From: Lolium rigidum
Taxonomy: Eukaryota; Streptophyta; Magnoliopsida; Poales; Poaceae
Assembly (NCBI RefSeq): GCF_022539505.1
Contig: NC_061510.1
Span: 228,459,853-228,523,852, forward strand
Direction: 5' to 3'
DNA length: 64,000 nucleotides
The notes beneath the pieces are model-generated. The model made no database searches. It saw only the letters and a list, made by a program, of their open reading frames with translations, and was not told the DNA's origin. This document shows positions 46,437 to 57,205 of the stretch, piece by piece (position 1 is the stretch's first letter; the number at the start of each line of letters is the position of its first letter). The position numbers and the translations under genes were made by a program.

Positions 46437-47473
46437 TCAACTCTTTTACCTTTGTTGAATATCATGTGAGTTCCTATGCATGTTTGTCTTGTCTGAAGTA
46501 AGGGCGATTTTCATGATCAAATGGTTTGAGTATGCATATTGTTAGAGAAGAACATTGGGCCGCTAACTAAAGCCATGATTCATGGTGGAAGTTTCAGTTT
46601 GGACAATTAATCCTCAATCTCTTATGAGAATATTAACTGTTGCTGAATGCTTATGCATTAAAGAGGAGTCCATTATCTGTTGTCTATGTTGTCCCGGTAT
46701 GGATGTCTAAGTTGAGAATAATCAAAAGCGAGAAATCCAATGCGAGCCTTCTCCTTAGACCTTTGTACAGGCAGCATAGAGGTACCCCTTTGTGACACTT
46801 GGTTGAAACATATGCTATGCAATGATAATCCGTGTTAATCCAAGATAATTAGGACAAGGTGCGAGCACTATTAGTATACTATGCATGAGGCTTCCAACTT
46901 ATAAGATGTCTTATACATAACACATATGCTTTATTACTACCGTTGACAAAATTGTTTCTTGTTTTCAAAATGAAAAGCTCTAGCACAAATATAGTAATCC
47001 ATGCTTCCCTCTGCGAAGGGCCATTCTTTTACTTTATTGTTGAGTCAGTTTGCCTACTTCTTTCTATCCCAGAAGCAAACACTTGTGTCAACTGTGTGCA
47101 TTGATTCTTACATGTTTACCTATTGCACTTGTTATATTGCTTTGTGTTGACAATTATCCATGAGATATACATGTTGAAGTTGAAAGCAACCGCTGAAACT
47201 TATATCTTCCTTTGTGTTGCTTCAATGCCTTTACTTTGAATTTATTGCTTTATGAGTAACTCTTATGCAAGTCTTATTGATGCTTGTCTTGAAAGTATTA
47301 TTCATGAAAAGTCTTTGCTATATGATTCATTTGTTTACTCATTATCTTAATCATTGCTTCGAATCGCTGCATTCATCTCATATGCTTACAATAGTATGAT
47401 CAAGATTATGATAGCATGTCACTTCAGAAATTATCTTTGTTATCGTTTACCTACTCGAGGGCGAGTAGGAACT

Positions 47474-47487
47474 AAGCTTGGGGATGC
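47474..47487 (+). other. Polypurine-like motif before the 3' LTR of element D
   Basis: AAGCTTGGGGATGC one base before the LTR start TGATACG at 47489. The same motif recurs six times upstream in the element. Confidence 0.6.
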
Positions 47488-47488
47488 T

Positions 47489-49175
47489 TGATACGTCCCA
47501 AACGTATCTATAATTTCTTATGTTCCATGCTACTTTTATGATGATACTCACATGTTTTATACACATTATATGTCATTATTATGCATTTTCCGGCACTAAC
47601 CTATTGACGAGATGCCGAAGAGCCAGTTGTTGTTTTCTGCTGTTTTTGGTTTCAGAAATCCTAGTAAGGAAATATTCTCGGAATTGGACGAAATCAACGC
47701 CCAGGGTCCTATTTTTCCACGAAGCTTCCAGAAGACCGAAGAGGATACGAAGTGGGGCCACGAGGTGGCCACACACTAGGGCGGCGCGGCTCGGGCCTTG
47801 GCCGCGCCAGCCTGTCGTGTGGGGCCCTCGTGTGGCCCCCCGACCTGCCCTTCCGCCTACTTAAAGCCTTCGTCGCGAAACCCCCGATGCGAGAGCCACG
47901 ATACGGAAAACCTTACGAGAGACGCCGCCGCCGCCAATCCCATCTCGGGGGATTCAGGAGATCGCCTCCGGCACCCTGCCGGAGAGGGGAATCATCTCCC
48001 GGAGGTCTCTTCATCGCCATGATCGCCTCCGGATCGATGTGTGAGTAGTCCACCCCTGGACTATGGGTCCATAGCGATAGCTAGATGGTTGTCTTCTCCT
48101 CATTGTGCTATCATGTTAGATCTTGTGAGCTGCCTATCATGATCAAGATCATCTATTTGTAATGCTACATGTTGTGTTTGTTGGGATCCGATGAATATTG
48201 AGTACTATGTCAAGTTGATTATCAATCTATCATATATGTTATTTATGTTCTTGCATGCTCTCCGTTGCTAGTAGAGGCTCTGGCCAAGTTGATACTTGTG
48301 ACTCCAAGAGGGAGTATTTATGCTCGATAGTGGGTTCATGCATGCCTCCATTAAATCTGGGACAGTGATAGAAAGTTCTAAGGTTGTGGATGTGTTGTTG
48401 CCACTAGGGATAAAACATCGATGCTTTGTCTAAGGATATTTGTGTTGATTACATTACGCACCATACTTAATGCAATTGTCTGTTGTTTACAACTTAATAC
48501 TGGAGGGGGTTCGGATGATAACTCTGAAGGTGGACTTTTTAGGCATAGATGCATGCTGGATAGCGGTCTATGTACTTTGTCGTAATGCCCCGATTGAATC
48601 TCATAGTACTCATCATGATATATGTATGTGCATTGTTATGCCTTCTTTATTTGTCAATTGCCCAACTGTAATTTGTTCACCCAACATCTGTTTATCTTAT
48701 GGGAGAGACACCACTAGTGATCCGTGGACCCCGGTCCTATTCTTTACATCCGAAATACAATCTATCGCAATTGTTCTTTCTCGTTCTTCGCAAACAATCA
48801 TCATCATCCACACTATACATCTAATCCTTTGTTACAGCAAGCCGGTGAGATTGACAACCTCACTGTTACGTTGGGGCAAAGTTCTGTGATTGTGTTGTGC
48901 AGGTTCTACATTGGCGCCGGAATCCCTGGTGTTGCGCCGCACTACACTCCGCCACCAACAACCTTCAACGTGCTTCTTGACTCCTACTGGTTCGATTAAA
49001 CCTTGGTTTCTTACTGAGGGAAACTTGCTGCTGTGCGCATCACACCTTCCTCTTGGGGTTCCCAACGGACGTGTCAACTACACGCATCAAGCAAATTTCT
49101 GGTGCCGTTGCCGGGGACCTGAAGAAAAGTTACACCACAAATATTTCTAACTCCCACGTCAACTGCACGCCAGCA
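47489..49175 (+). mobile_element. Element D 3' LTR
   Basis: 1687 bases. It carries the same terminal extension as the 5' LTR, here with one change in the fossil primer-binding site (TGGTGCCGTTGCCGGGGA). It ends GCACGCCAGCA and is followed by ATGCA. By eye it differs from the 5' LTR at roughly 1-3 percent of sites. Confidence 0.88.
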
Positions 49176-51022
49176 ATGCACATCTAGTATATGTGCCTTG
49201 TGGTGCTACTGGTTCTATACCAGTGACGCAACTGTGCTGTTTCTACACTTTGATGGTGGTTACCGTCATGCTATTTCACTTGTATGTGCTCAGTGAATGA
49301 GTTATGCTTCTCCTGCTTGCAAGTTACCTGACAAGCAATATATGATAGCCTTGTTTGCTTTACTGAAGCTTTGGCTTCAGTAAAGTAACTTGTGCAGGTC
49401 ATGTTGTTGCTTTGTGGTGGTTTTCTGCCAATTATAATTGATGAACCATGTGTTGGTAGTGATTCAGTTAAATTCAATGATACTTATTTGATTTCCATAT
49501 TGAATTGTAAGTAAATATATGTTTGAACCTCTTCAGGTAGTAATGACTTTCTTGCCTATGTGGCTTTCTTGCTTATGTTGCTTGATTGCTTGTTCTGTGA
49601 CCTCAGTAGGATGCTACTATCATTGGTTGCAAAGTAAAGTGACTTACTGGTTCGTTTTTATGAAAATAACAATATCCATAGTCGGGAATCATGTAGATGA
49701 ATGCCATGTGGTATTCTTTTGATGAAAAATGGGTATTGTTGATGGTTTTGAACACTAAGTGGTGCTAGGTGATTCAGTTGGTCACTAGGACTGGTTTATC
49801 TGGATACTTTGCATAGCTGGGTACTCTGGTTTACTTGTGCATGTCCATCTAATAGATTTACTAGCACCGGTCTGGTCTCTCTCTTGCCAGCATCACTTGG
49901 TCTATACCAAGTGATGACTAATCCCTATGAAGCATCTGCTCCACACCAGGTGTGTGTATGAGCATGCTTATGATGGATTGGATCTTTGGATCCACTCCAG
50001 GTATTAGTTATACCTTGCTCCAGCTCCTAGATGATTTGTTTTGTTGATGAAGAGCTTTGCTGGTTGATTTGATCAACTGGCCCTTCACTCCTAGCTCCTG
50101 GATGTTCTTGACTTATGTCACAATGATTCACTTCTTAGCTTAGTTTGGTTGGGATGGATGAACTAGATGAATGTGAGGCCGATGTTCCTGGGAAGTTCAT
50201 CCCTATCTACTTGTTACTGTGCTACTTATAGAATCACTGGTTGCTGTGTTTGGTCGACAGCACACACTTGGTTGTTTGCTGTGGTGTCCTCCCCTGGGTT
50301 CACCATGGTGTGTGTCATGGAGAAAAGATATGTGGCCAAACTTTGGCTTTGGTTGGGACTTGACCCCCCAGCCAGAGCTTATCTTGCCATTTCTCATTAT
50401 TTTCACTGTCCAAGTGGCATTGCCACTTGTTATTGGACAAATCTGGTTCTTTTCCTTGTATATGTTGTAGGTTTCAAGTTATCAAGAATGGAGAAGATCA
50501 AATGAATATTTTTAGAAGACTTAGTCTAGGAAAATAATCCATGTTGTAATCTTTATTTTTATTTACTTAATTCTGGTTTGTATTTGATCCTATTTATTGC
50601 AATATCAATGAATTGTGTAATGACAATGTAATATGTGTGATTAATCAATAAATCTCAAATTTTCCTTAGGAGCTATTTGTAATATTTATAATTCATTTAT
50701 GGAATATGTTGTATAAATGTTAGATTGGTTTGAGTTATGAATTATGAATTCATTTGAATTATTGTTTACTTATATTCATATATGTTTGAAATTCAAATTC
50801 AAATGCCAATTCAAACTCCTCTCCAAAACCCTAATTTCAAAAGAGGTCATGTCAAAATTCATAGCACTCTCATTACTCTAACCCTAATAGCAACGAGAGA
50901 GAAACCTCGACCCCTCTTAGATTTTATGCAATTAAGCGCGAAAATTTCCCCCGTTTTGCGATGCAATGCACAACCCTTTACTAAATCTGCCCCTCGTTTG
51001 TCCTAAGTTCTGGGATGTTACA

Positions 51023-52317
51023 GAACTTAAGGGGTTAATCACTTGCCTTGATGCAAGAATCAACTAATGATCTTGAGGTCTATCTGCTGTAAGGTTTATC
51101 ACTAAAAGACAACAACTATTAAGGTACTCACAAGTGCAAACATTCGCTTGCTTCAAGTAAATTAATTAGAATTTGTGGGAACCACTCGCTATAGAGATAA
51201 CATCATTGAAGAAAACAACATATGAAGCATTCAAGGCGCACCCATCAGTTTGATGAACAAGCAATTAACTAGAGCCTTTGAATTATTTTTGTTGTAATAA
51301 CGATCAGCTAAAGGACAACAGAACACGAGAAATTCACAAGTGCAATGATATGATTGCTTCAAACGCTTCAACCAACACTTGCGGGGACCTTCACTTGTTG
51401 GCCTCAATCAACGCTTAAGACAACACTAAGTGTAGAAACCTAAAGCACATATATATGCTTAAGACAAATCCAGCCATAACAATGTTCAAGAACAACACAT
51501 GAAGAATTCAGAAGCGCAACCAATAGCTTGAAGCACAAGCAACTCAATAGTGCTCGACAACAATCAGAAAAGATCACAAGACACATATATATGCTTGATG
51601 AGCAAGCAACTTCAGTTATTGCGATCTATTTGTTGTGAAGATGGAGATAAAGACAACAATCAACGAATGAATCAAGGCGTATCTTCTTGCCAATGCAAGA
51701 ACTCAACAGAATGCCCTTGAGGACTATCTACTGCATCAAAGATGAAGATGAAGGACCAGACACTACCTTTCATTGGGTGTTCTAGTGCACATAAATAAAC
51801 ACCACAGATGAAAAAGGATATACATTGAAGAATCAAAAACTTGAAGATTTGAAGGTACCTATGGCTACTTCAAAAAACAAGAGGATTCGACGTACCAGGA
51901 GACCTAGAGCAAAGCCGCTTTGAAGACGTAGTATTTTTTTTTATAGATTGGAGTCATAGGAACAACCATATTATTCTTTAAAACCGGCATCCCCAATCAT
52001 GTTGTGAAGTGCACAAATGAACCTATACACCAATAGACACACCATACCCAAACCCCTAGAAATCTCATTAAGTATCATGTTGATATTAGTGCCTCATGTC
52101 TATGGCCATGGGGCGTTCTTAGTGGCAAAAACTAGGTTTTTCTTTCGCTGGTTAAAATTGAACATTGGTGTACTTACTCCTTCCCAAATTATGTTGCATA
52201 TAGTGTGGAGTAGCAAAACGTATCAACTTCTGTAATAACAAACTAGTTTTATTAGTATCATGATGAATTTTTTTATGTTGTATGCATCTCATATAACACA
52301 TGTCACTAATAGAGAAC
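51023..52317. other. Intergenic DNA with degenerate repeated words
   Basis: No gene is recognised. Between about 51125 and 51620 a loose repeat based on TTCACAAGTGCAA and GCTTGATGAACAAGCAA recurs at roughly 100-170 base spacing. GAACT at 51023-51027 would be the target duplication of element E. Its partner is out of view. Confidence 0.4.
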
Positions 52318-52620
52318 AAGCATTTTGTCCCGGTTCGGGGTGGCCTTTAGTCCTAGTTGGCCATCCAGGACTGTCAATGCGGGACTAGAGCCCTCCCATT
52401 TAGTCCCGGTTGTATAACTTTTAGTTAAAGTTAAAGTTTGACATTTAGTTCCGGTTGGCCATCCGGGACTGTCAATGCGGGACTAGAGCCCCCCCCCCCC
52501 CCTTAATGTCGGTTGCATTATAAACCAGGACTAAGGTCCTCCACGTGGGGACGTTGGAGAGCCCGGGCTGGAGTACCTTTATTCCCGGTTAATAATACAA
52601 AGTTTTACTTTGACTAAAAG
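52318..52620. repeat. Degenerate MITE-like sequence with TTAGTCCCGGTTG words
   Basis: Contains TTTAGTCCCGGTTGTATAAC and two copies, about 118 bases apart, of GTTGGCCATCC-GGACTGTCAATGCGGGAC, with inverted ACCAGGACTAAGG. This resembles decayed foldback elements common in grasses. A run of 14 C sits at 52489-52502. No clean ends are seen. Confidence 0.45.
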
Positions 52621-53455
52621 TTATGCACAACTTATTTTTGTTATACAGTTGGTAACATTTTATAAATTTTGACTTTGACTAAACGTTATACACAACATAT
52701 TTTGGGCAGGAAGGAATAATTGTCTTGTGGCAATGAGCGAGACAGTGTAATCAGCACATCTATTGTTATTGTGGTCTTGTGGACTGTTGGATGCATCAAT
52801 CGTGAGTCTACTAAACTAGCCACATCTATAAATTTGTGAGTAGCATGTATATGGATTAATATTTCAACGAAATTTCAACAAAACTTCAGATCGTTCTGTA
52901 AATGGAAAATGTGTTGCAAAAGTAGTAACAATCAAGGCCGTAGGTGAGTATTCAAATAAAGGGGAGCACCTTTGGTAATTAAGGTGGGTTCTGAAATATA
53001 TATTCACCAAATTTTTGCACTAGACTTGGACAAATTCAAATGAAACCCATATTTGGTCAAATATTGTTTCAATTTGATGAAATTTAAGCGAGATATTTGC
53101 AAAATAATTCCCAAAATATAAGAGAAGTTGGTAGGTCCCAAAATCTGCTCAAACCAGATTCAAAATCCTGCCTTTGTCACTGGCATGTTGGGCAGGGATG
53201 GTCATGTTGTAAAGGTTCATACTCTACTATCAATTGAAGCAAGAAAGTGCACACTAGTAGCAAGGAAGCAGAGAAAACATAATTTATTCTCCCAATATAC
53301 ATATAATTTTCAACCATGCATTAGTACGACCACGGTACCACCACCTTATAATTAAGAAACCGAGGACGAACTTGGCCTAATTTTTAAGACCATGAATTAT
53401 GGGTTTCTCCTGCCTCCTGGACAGCAAATAGCTCTGTCCCGTGGGAGTGGATGTT

Positions 53456-53830
53456 TTAGTCGAGCGCCAAGTGCTTCCCGCAGAAGAGGCAGTAGCACAC
53501 TCCCAGTAAGCCGCCCTTGATGCACCTGTGTTCCTGTACCCGGGCAAGGAACAATTTCGCCTCGATCCAGCACTCCGCCTTGCAGCTCCAGTCTTTGCAG
53601 AACGGTACCACCGGTTGCCTGTACTTGCACACCTCTGGCTTGCCTGGCGAATGAACACAGCAACATAGAAGAGTCAATAAATCAAATTGAGAAAAGAAAA
53701 GAACACAGTGAAATGGGATCCGGCAAGGATCGGAACACGAACCATCGTCACCCGCCGCAATAGATGTAGGGTTTGCGTGCAAGATCACGAGTGCTAGGAG
53801 AAAGCAGAGAGCGGCACGCCTCGTGTCCAT
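53456..53830 (-). CDS. Defensin-like secreted cysteine-rich peptide, two exons
   Basis: Exon 1 is 53743-53830 and exon 2 is 53456-53643. The 99-base intron begins GTTCGT, ends CGCCAG and is phase 1. The predicted 91-residue product starts with a signal peptide (MDTRRAALCFLLALVILHAN, cleavage probably near AGDDG). The mature part has eight cysteines spaced C-9-C-4-C-3-C-15-C-8-C-1-C-2-C. CxxxC followed by CxC is the cysteine-stabilised alpha-beta signature of plant defensin-like proteins. The single intron after the signal peptide also fits that family. Members act outside the cell as antimicrobial peptides or in pollen and seed signalling, and the exact role here is unknown. Reading through the intron gives a longer frame but spoils the cysteine pattern. 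A TATA box lies about 100 bases upstream. Confidence 0.8.
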   Translation of the reverse strand: MDTRRAALCFLLALVILHANPTSIAAGDDGSCSDPCRIPFHCVLFFSQFDLLTLLCCCVHSPGKPEVCKYRQPVVPFCKDWSCKAECWIEAKLFLARVQEHRCIKGGLLGVCYCLFCGKHLALD

Positions 53831-53930
53831 GACCGATCGCTATCTGCGAGCTTACTCTTCTTGCAGTCTCTCTCTCTGGTACTCTGCGCCGTGGGCAATT
53901 CTTGGAACTGAATGTGCGTAGGTTGGCGTA

Positions 53931-53940
53931 GTTATATAGG
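53931..53940 (-). promoter_or_regulatory. TATA box of the defensin-like gene
   Basis: The minus strand reads CCTATATAAC about 100 bases before the start codon at 53830. That would place transcription start near 53905. Confidence 0.65.
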
Positions 53941-53989
53941 CGTTCCTTGCAATTCACCCCATGTGAAAATTAAGGATCTAGCTAAAGTT

Positions 53990-54510
53990 TTTCGTTATCC
54001 AGCTAATGACAATAGATACGTCCAGGTCATTTCATCTATTGTGATTATTTGGTTAATTCATTTTCATTATTATCCAGCTAATGACTATATATACCACATG
54101 TCCACATGTACGTAAGCCCGTGTTATTTCATTCTTCTTGTGGTTCTTTGCTCAATTCATTTTTGTAATCCATGCTAATGGCTATACCGCATGTAATTACG
54201 CCCATGTTATTACATTCCTTTTCTGGCTGTTTGGTTGATTCGATTTTGTTATCCAGCTAATGACGTACTATACCGCATGTAGTTAAGCCAATGTTATTTC
54301 ATTCCTCTTGTGGTCTTTGGTTAACTCAATTTTTTTGGTATCGAGCTACACATGTAGTTAAGACCATGTTATTCCATTCCTCTTGTGGTTGCCATTAATT
54401 CTTTTTTGTTATCCAGCTAATGGCTATACTACATGTAGTTAAGCCAGTGTTATTTCATTCCTCATGTGATTGTTTTGGTTAATTCATTTTTGATATCAAG
54501 CCAATATAAT
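53990..54510. repeat. Minisatellite upstream of the defensin-like gene
   Basis: About seven degenerate units of 72-95 bases, each starting near TTATCCAGCTAATGRC (about 53995, 54070, 54164, 54249, 54337, 54409, 54490) and containing CATGTAGTTAAGCC, GTTATTTCATTCCTCTTGTG and GGTTAATTCATTTTTG. It begins 160 bases upstream of the peptide gene's start codon. Confidence 0.85.
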
Positions 54511-55001
54511 GCTTGGAGAGTTGTGGGCACCTAGCAACAAGAGGCAACCTATAGACGCAGTGGGCAACCAAGAAGCAATGTGAAGAGTTGGCATGCAAAA
54601 CCAAGAAGGTGACCATTTTCACATGTTTGGTGCCAACCCAAACTAGCCTGTTGCAGCGGAAAAGGTGGCATGGACCACGATGGGGAAAGTGGTTAGAAAT
54701 GTCATGTAACTATAGAAGAGAAAAAATGAGGATGTGGGGGCATACAAAGCAGTACCTACGGGATGCCTGGTCACAAGAAAATGACAACCATATAGACATG
54801 GTGGATAGCCGGATGTACCTCGTGTCACCACTTGGGTTGGCACCAGAGCTTTTCAAGGCTATAGTGAGAGTGCTCACCCGAGGCCCGTATAGGTCAAGAT
54901 GTGACATGACTTGGAGCAATGCGTGGGCGTGGAAGAGAAGTCCCACATTTCATCCCATGCGGCCATTCATGTCATCTACATGCGCAGCCTAGGATCGTTA
55001 T
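54511..55001. other. Intergenic DNA, one weak ORF
   Basis: A 134-codon frame at 54588-54992 has no family resemblance and ends where the duplication begins. I do not call it a gene. Confidence 0.4.
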
Positions 55002-56240
55002 GTTGCCATCATCCAGGGTAAGGGAATCGACCACCACCATCTAAGGCATTGTCCAAACCAAGAAAATCGACCTGAGGTATGATGAAGATGAACGAGCATT
55101 TGTAGGACGCAACCCTCAGAGACATTGATGAAGCACTTGTGGCTAAGGCAAAGACCTCGTCATAGAGTTGCCCATTGCGGCAGTGGTGATGATGCAGACA
55201 TGGGGGCTGGGGGGTAGGCTAGGTGGGATCAAACCATGAGAACACGGGCAATGTTGGGATTAGGATGGGATGCATGTGAAAAATAATAAAAAATTGAAAT
55301 GCCTTCACCAGAACTATGAAAAGCAAGGTCAGCTGCTCTCCTGTGTTAATCAGTAGTTCTGTGGCCTCTTGGCACCATTTTCTGTTTATAATAACTTCTT
55401 AAATGATAAAATCATCATGAGGGCCAGATCTACATATTGTATACCACTAGACCCAATAAAAAATGAATAAGGGTTGGTCCGAAGGACCCAGAGCTACTTA
55501 TATCAGAGAGTTGGGATTTTAATTTACAGAAAGGTCCAATAAGAAAAGGAAATTACAAACATGACCTTCACTTTTACACCAAGTACCCCAAAATGAAAAT
55601 GGAAAACGCAATCAACTCTCTTCGGACCCTTCTCCGCCGCAGCGGGACAAACTCAATAGCTGGAGCAGTAGTGCCATCGCCGGGGACGAGCCACTTCGGG
55701 AAGCACCTCTATGGATTCTTCGGCCGGAGTTGAGGCCTCCACGATGGCATGCAGGCAGGAGGTTGAGCAGCCACTAGAACATGGTTGGGGAGGGCCGCCT
55801 ACCGACCATAAGAAGCGGAGGCAAGAGGAAAGTTGTCGTTGCGAGTCCTCTGTTGCGGAACGCCATAAGAACACAACACGATCACCCCGTCATGCATATC
55901 AACATACGTCAGCGCCACATCTCTCCCTGATGGCTGAAAAAGAAAGAACGAGACTCCAATCCAAGCCATCTACACGCCCCCAAGCCTCCAGATCCAAACT
56001 AGAGGATAGTAGATGTCTTAGATGTTTACGGTCTCCACCTCTACTTCCGATCATGGGAGCACCATGAAGAAGATAAACATTACCAAGAGTTGTCGGATGA
56101 AGCTAGTATGCACCGGCAAGCACTCCAATCTATTGGTATCGCGCCAAACTCAAGCCCTGCGCCACTACAAATGTACAAGAAGGGGTATGTCGCCCGTCTT
56201 GAAGCTGGCCAACGCTGAAGAGGAGAGGATAACAGATGGG
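55002..56240. other. Upstream region of VIP3 copy 2, no gene seen
   Basis: A 118-codon frame at 55711-56067 includes the roughly 200 bases missing in copy 1. It resembles nothing I know, so I leave it uncalled. Confidence 0.45.
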
Positions 56241-56249
56241 GGCTGAGAG

Positions 56250-56967
56250 GGCAAATCCTATAAACCGACCAGGTCGGCCGCTACCGCGCGCCGCACACCC
56301 CCCGCGCGCGGTATGGGCCGGCCTGGTCGGCCTAGTTCGCCTCTTTTTTCTGTTTTCTGTTTCTTTTTTTTATTTTTTCTTTTTATTTTTTCTTTTCTTT
56401 TCTTTTCCTTTTTTTATTTTCTGTTTCTTTTTTGTTTGTTTTTCTTTTTTTGTTTTGTTTCTTTTCTATTTATTTTTATTTTTGTTCAGATTTGAAAATA
56501 GTTTAAATTCAGAAAATATTCAAATTTGAAAATAGTTCAAAATTTTAAAACCGTTCAAATAGAAAATATGTTCAAATTATAAAAGCGTTCAAATTTGAAA
56601 TCCGTTCAAATATATAAAGTGTTCTAATTTGAAAAATGTTCATAAGAATTTTAATGTTTGGAAAAAATAAATTTTACAAATTTTAAAAAATGTTCAAATT
56701 TAAATTATGTCCATATCCGAAAATGTTTAAATTTCGAAAAAAAAATCAAAATCTGAATATTTTTCAAATTTCGAAAATTTTGAATCTGAACAGATTTTGA
56801 AATTTTGTTCTCCGATTTTTTTTAAAGTTATATATTGAAAAAAAATAACAGAACAGAAACAATAAAAAAAATTACCTACTCTTAATGGGCCGCGGCCCAA
56901 CCAACCGACCTGGTCGGTGGGGTGTGCGGTGCCCCGTACAGGCCGACCTCGGTGTACAGCATCCCCC
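56250..56967. mobile_element. Non-autonomous Mutator-like element upstream of VIP3 copy 2
   Basis: 718 bases bounded by a 9-base target duplication, GGCTGAGAG (56241-56249) and GGCCGAGAG (56968-56976), with the single-copy site GGCCGAGAGCGG in copy 1 near 1929. GC-rich ends form degenerate inverted repeats (CCGACCAGGTCGG and GCACACCCC words at each end). The centre is a T-rich run followed by many GTTCAAATTTGAAAA words. The duplication length and long inverted ends fit MULEs. There is no transposase. Confidence 0.85.
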
Positions 56968-57033
56968 GGCCGAGAGCGGTCCCAGAGAGAAGGCTTTGCA
57001 AGGTGGTGGGTCTGGATCCAATACAATTAACAC

Positions 57034-57175
57034 GGCCCATACACTCCCCTCAAAAAAAATACGGCCCAGCCATTCCGTGAGATTTCCTCTTTTTTTATTA
57101 TTAAACCTCTTCCAAAATCCACGAACCCCTCCCCTACCATAGGCCCTCACCAACCAGATCAAACGCCTAGGGTTT
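57034..57175 (+). promoter_or_regulatory. Putative VIP3 core promoter, copy 2
   Basis: GGCCCA at 57034-57039 and 57063-57068 and the telo-box TAGGGTTT at 57168-57175 are all kept as in copy 1. The MULE ends 67 bases upstream of the first site II motif. Confidence 0.55.
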
Positions 57176-57205
57176 CGTTCGTCGCAGAGCAAGAGAGAAG
57201 GGAGA

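Larger units (their letters stand above)
40020..49175 (+). mobile_element. Element D: complete Athila-like element without pol
   Basis: Two LTRs (40020-41705, 47489-49175) enclose 5.8 kb with a tRNA-Asp primer-binding site, one 214-codon ORF and a triplicated 1.1 kb non-coding block. A perfect 5-base target duplication ATGCA is at 40015-40019 and 49176-49180, inside the 5' LTR of E. It is the same family as element A but with a longer LTR end. Confidence 0.92.
29430..51022 (-). mobile_element. Element E: Tekay-type chromovirus with very long LTRs, host of A and D
   Basis: On the minus strand: 5' LTR (51022 to 36936, split by D), primer-binding site, an extra 410-residue ORF, gag, protease, reverse transcriptase, RNase H, integrase with a chromodomain-like end, purine tract, and the start of the 3' LTR (30690 to 29430), which is cut by element A. 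The chromodomain-like tail and tRNA-Met-type priming fit chromoviruses, and the LTR length (about 4.9 kb without D) fits Tekay/Del. Gag and pol are split by frameshifts. Confidence 0.85.
36936..51022 (-). mobile_element. Element E 5' LTR, split by element D
   Basis: The two pieces 36936-40019 and 49181-51022 add up to about 4.9 kb. The outer end TGTAACATCCC (minus strand, 51022) is followed by single-copy-looking DNA starting GAACT. The inner end at 36936 rests on the primer-binding site only, because the other LTR lacks this part. The left piece includes a 168-base tandem duplication and a GC-rich stretch near 39110-39480. Confidence 0.75.

Noticed and set aside
54588..54992. 134-codon ORF between the minisatellite and the duplication
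   Set aside because: No family resemblance, ordinary chance length, no promoter or splice context.
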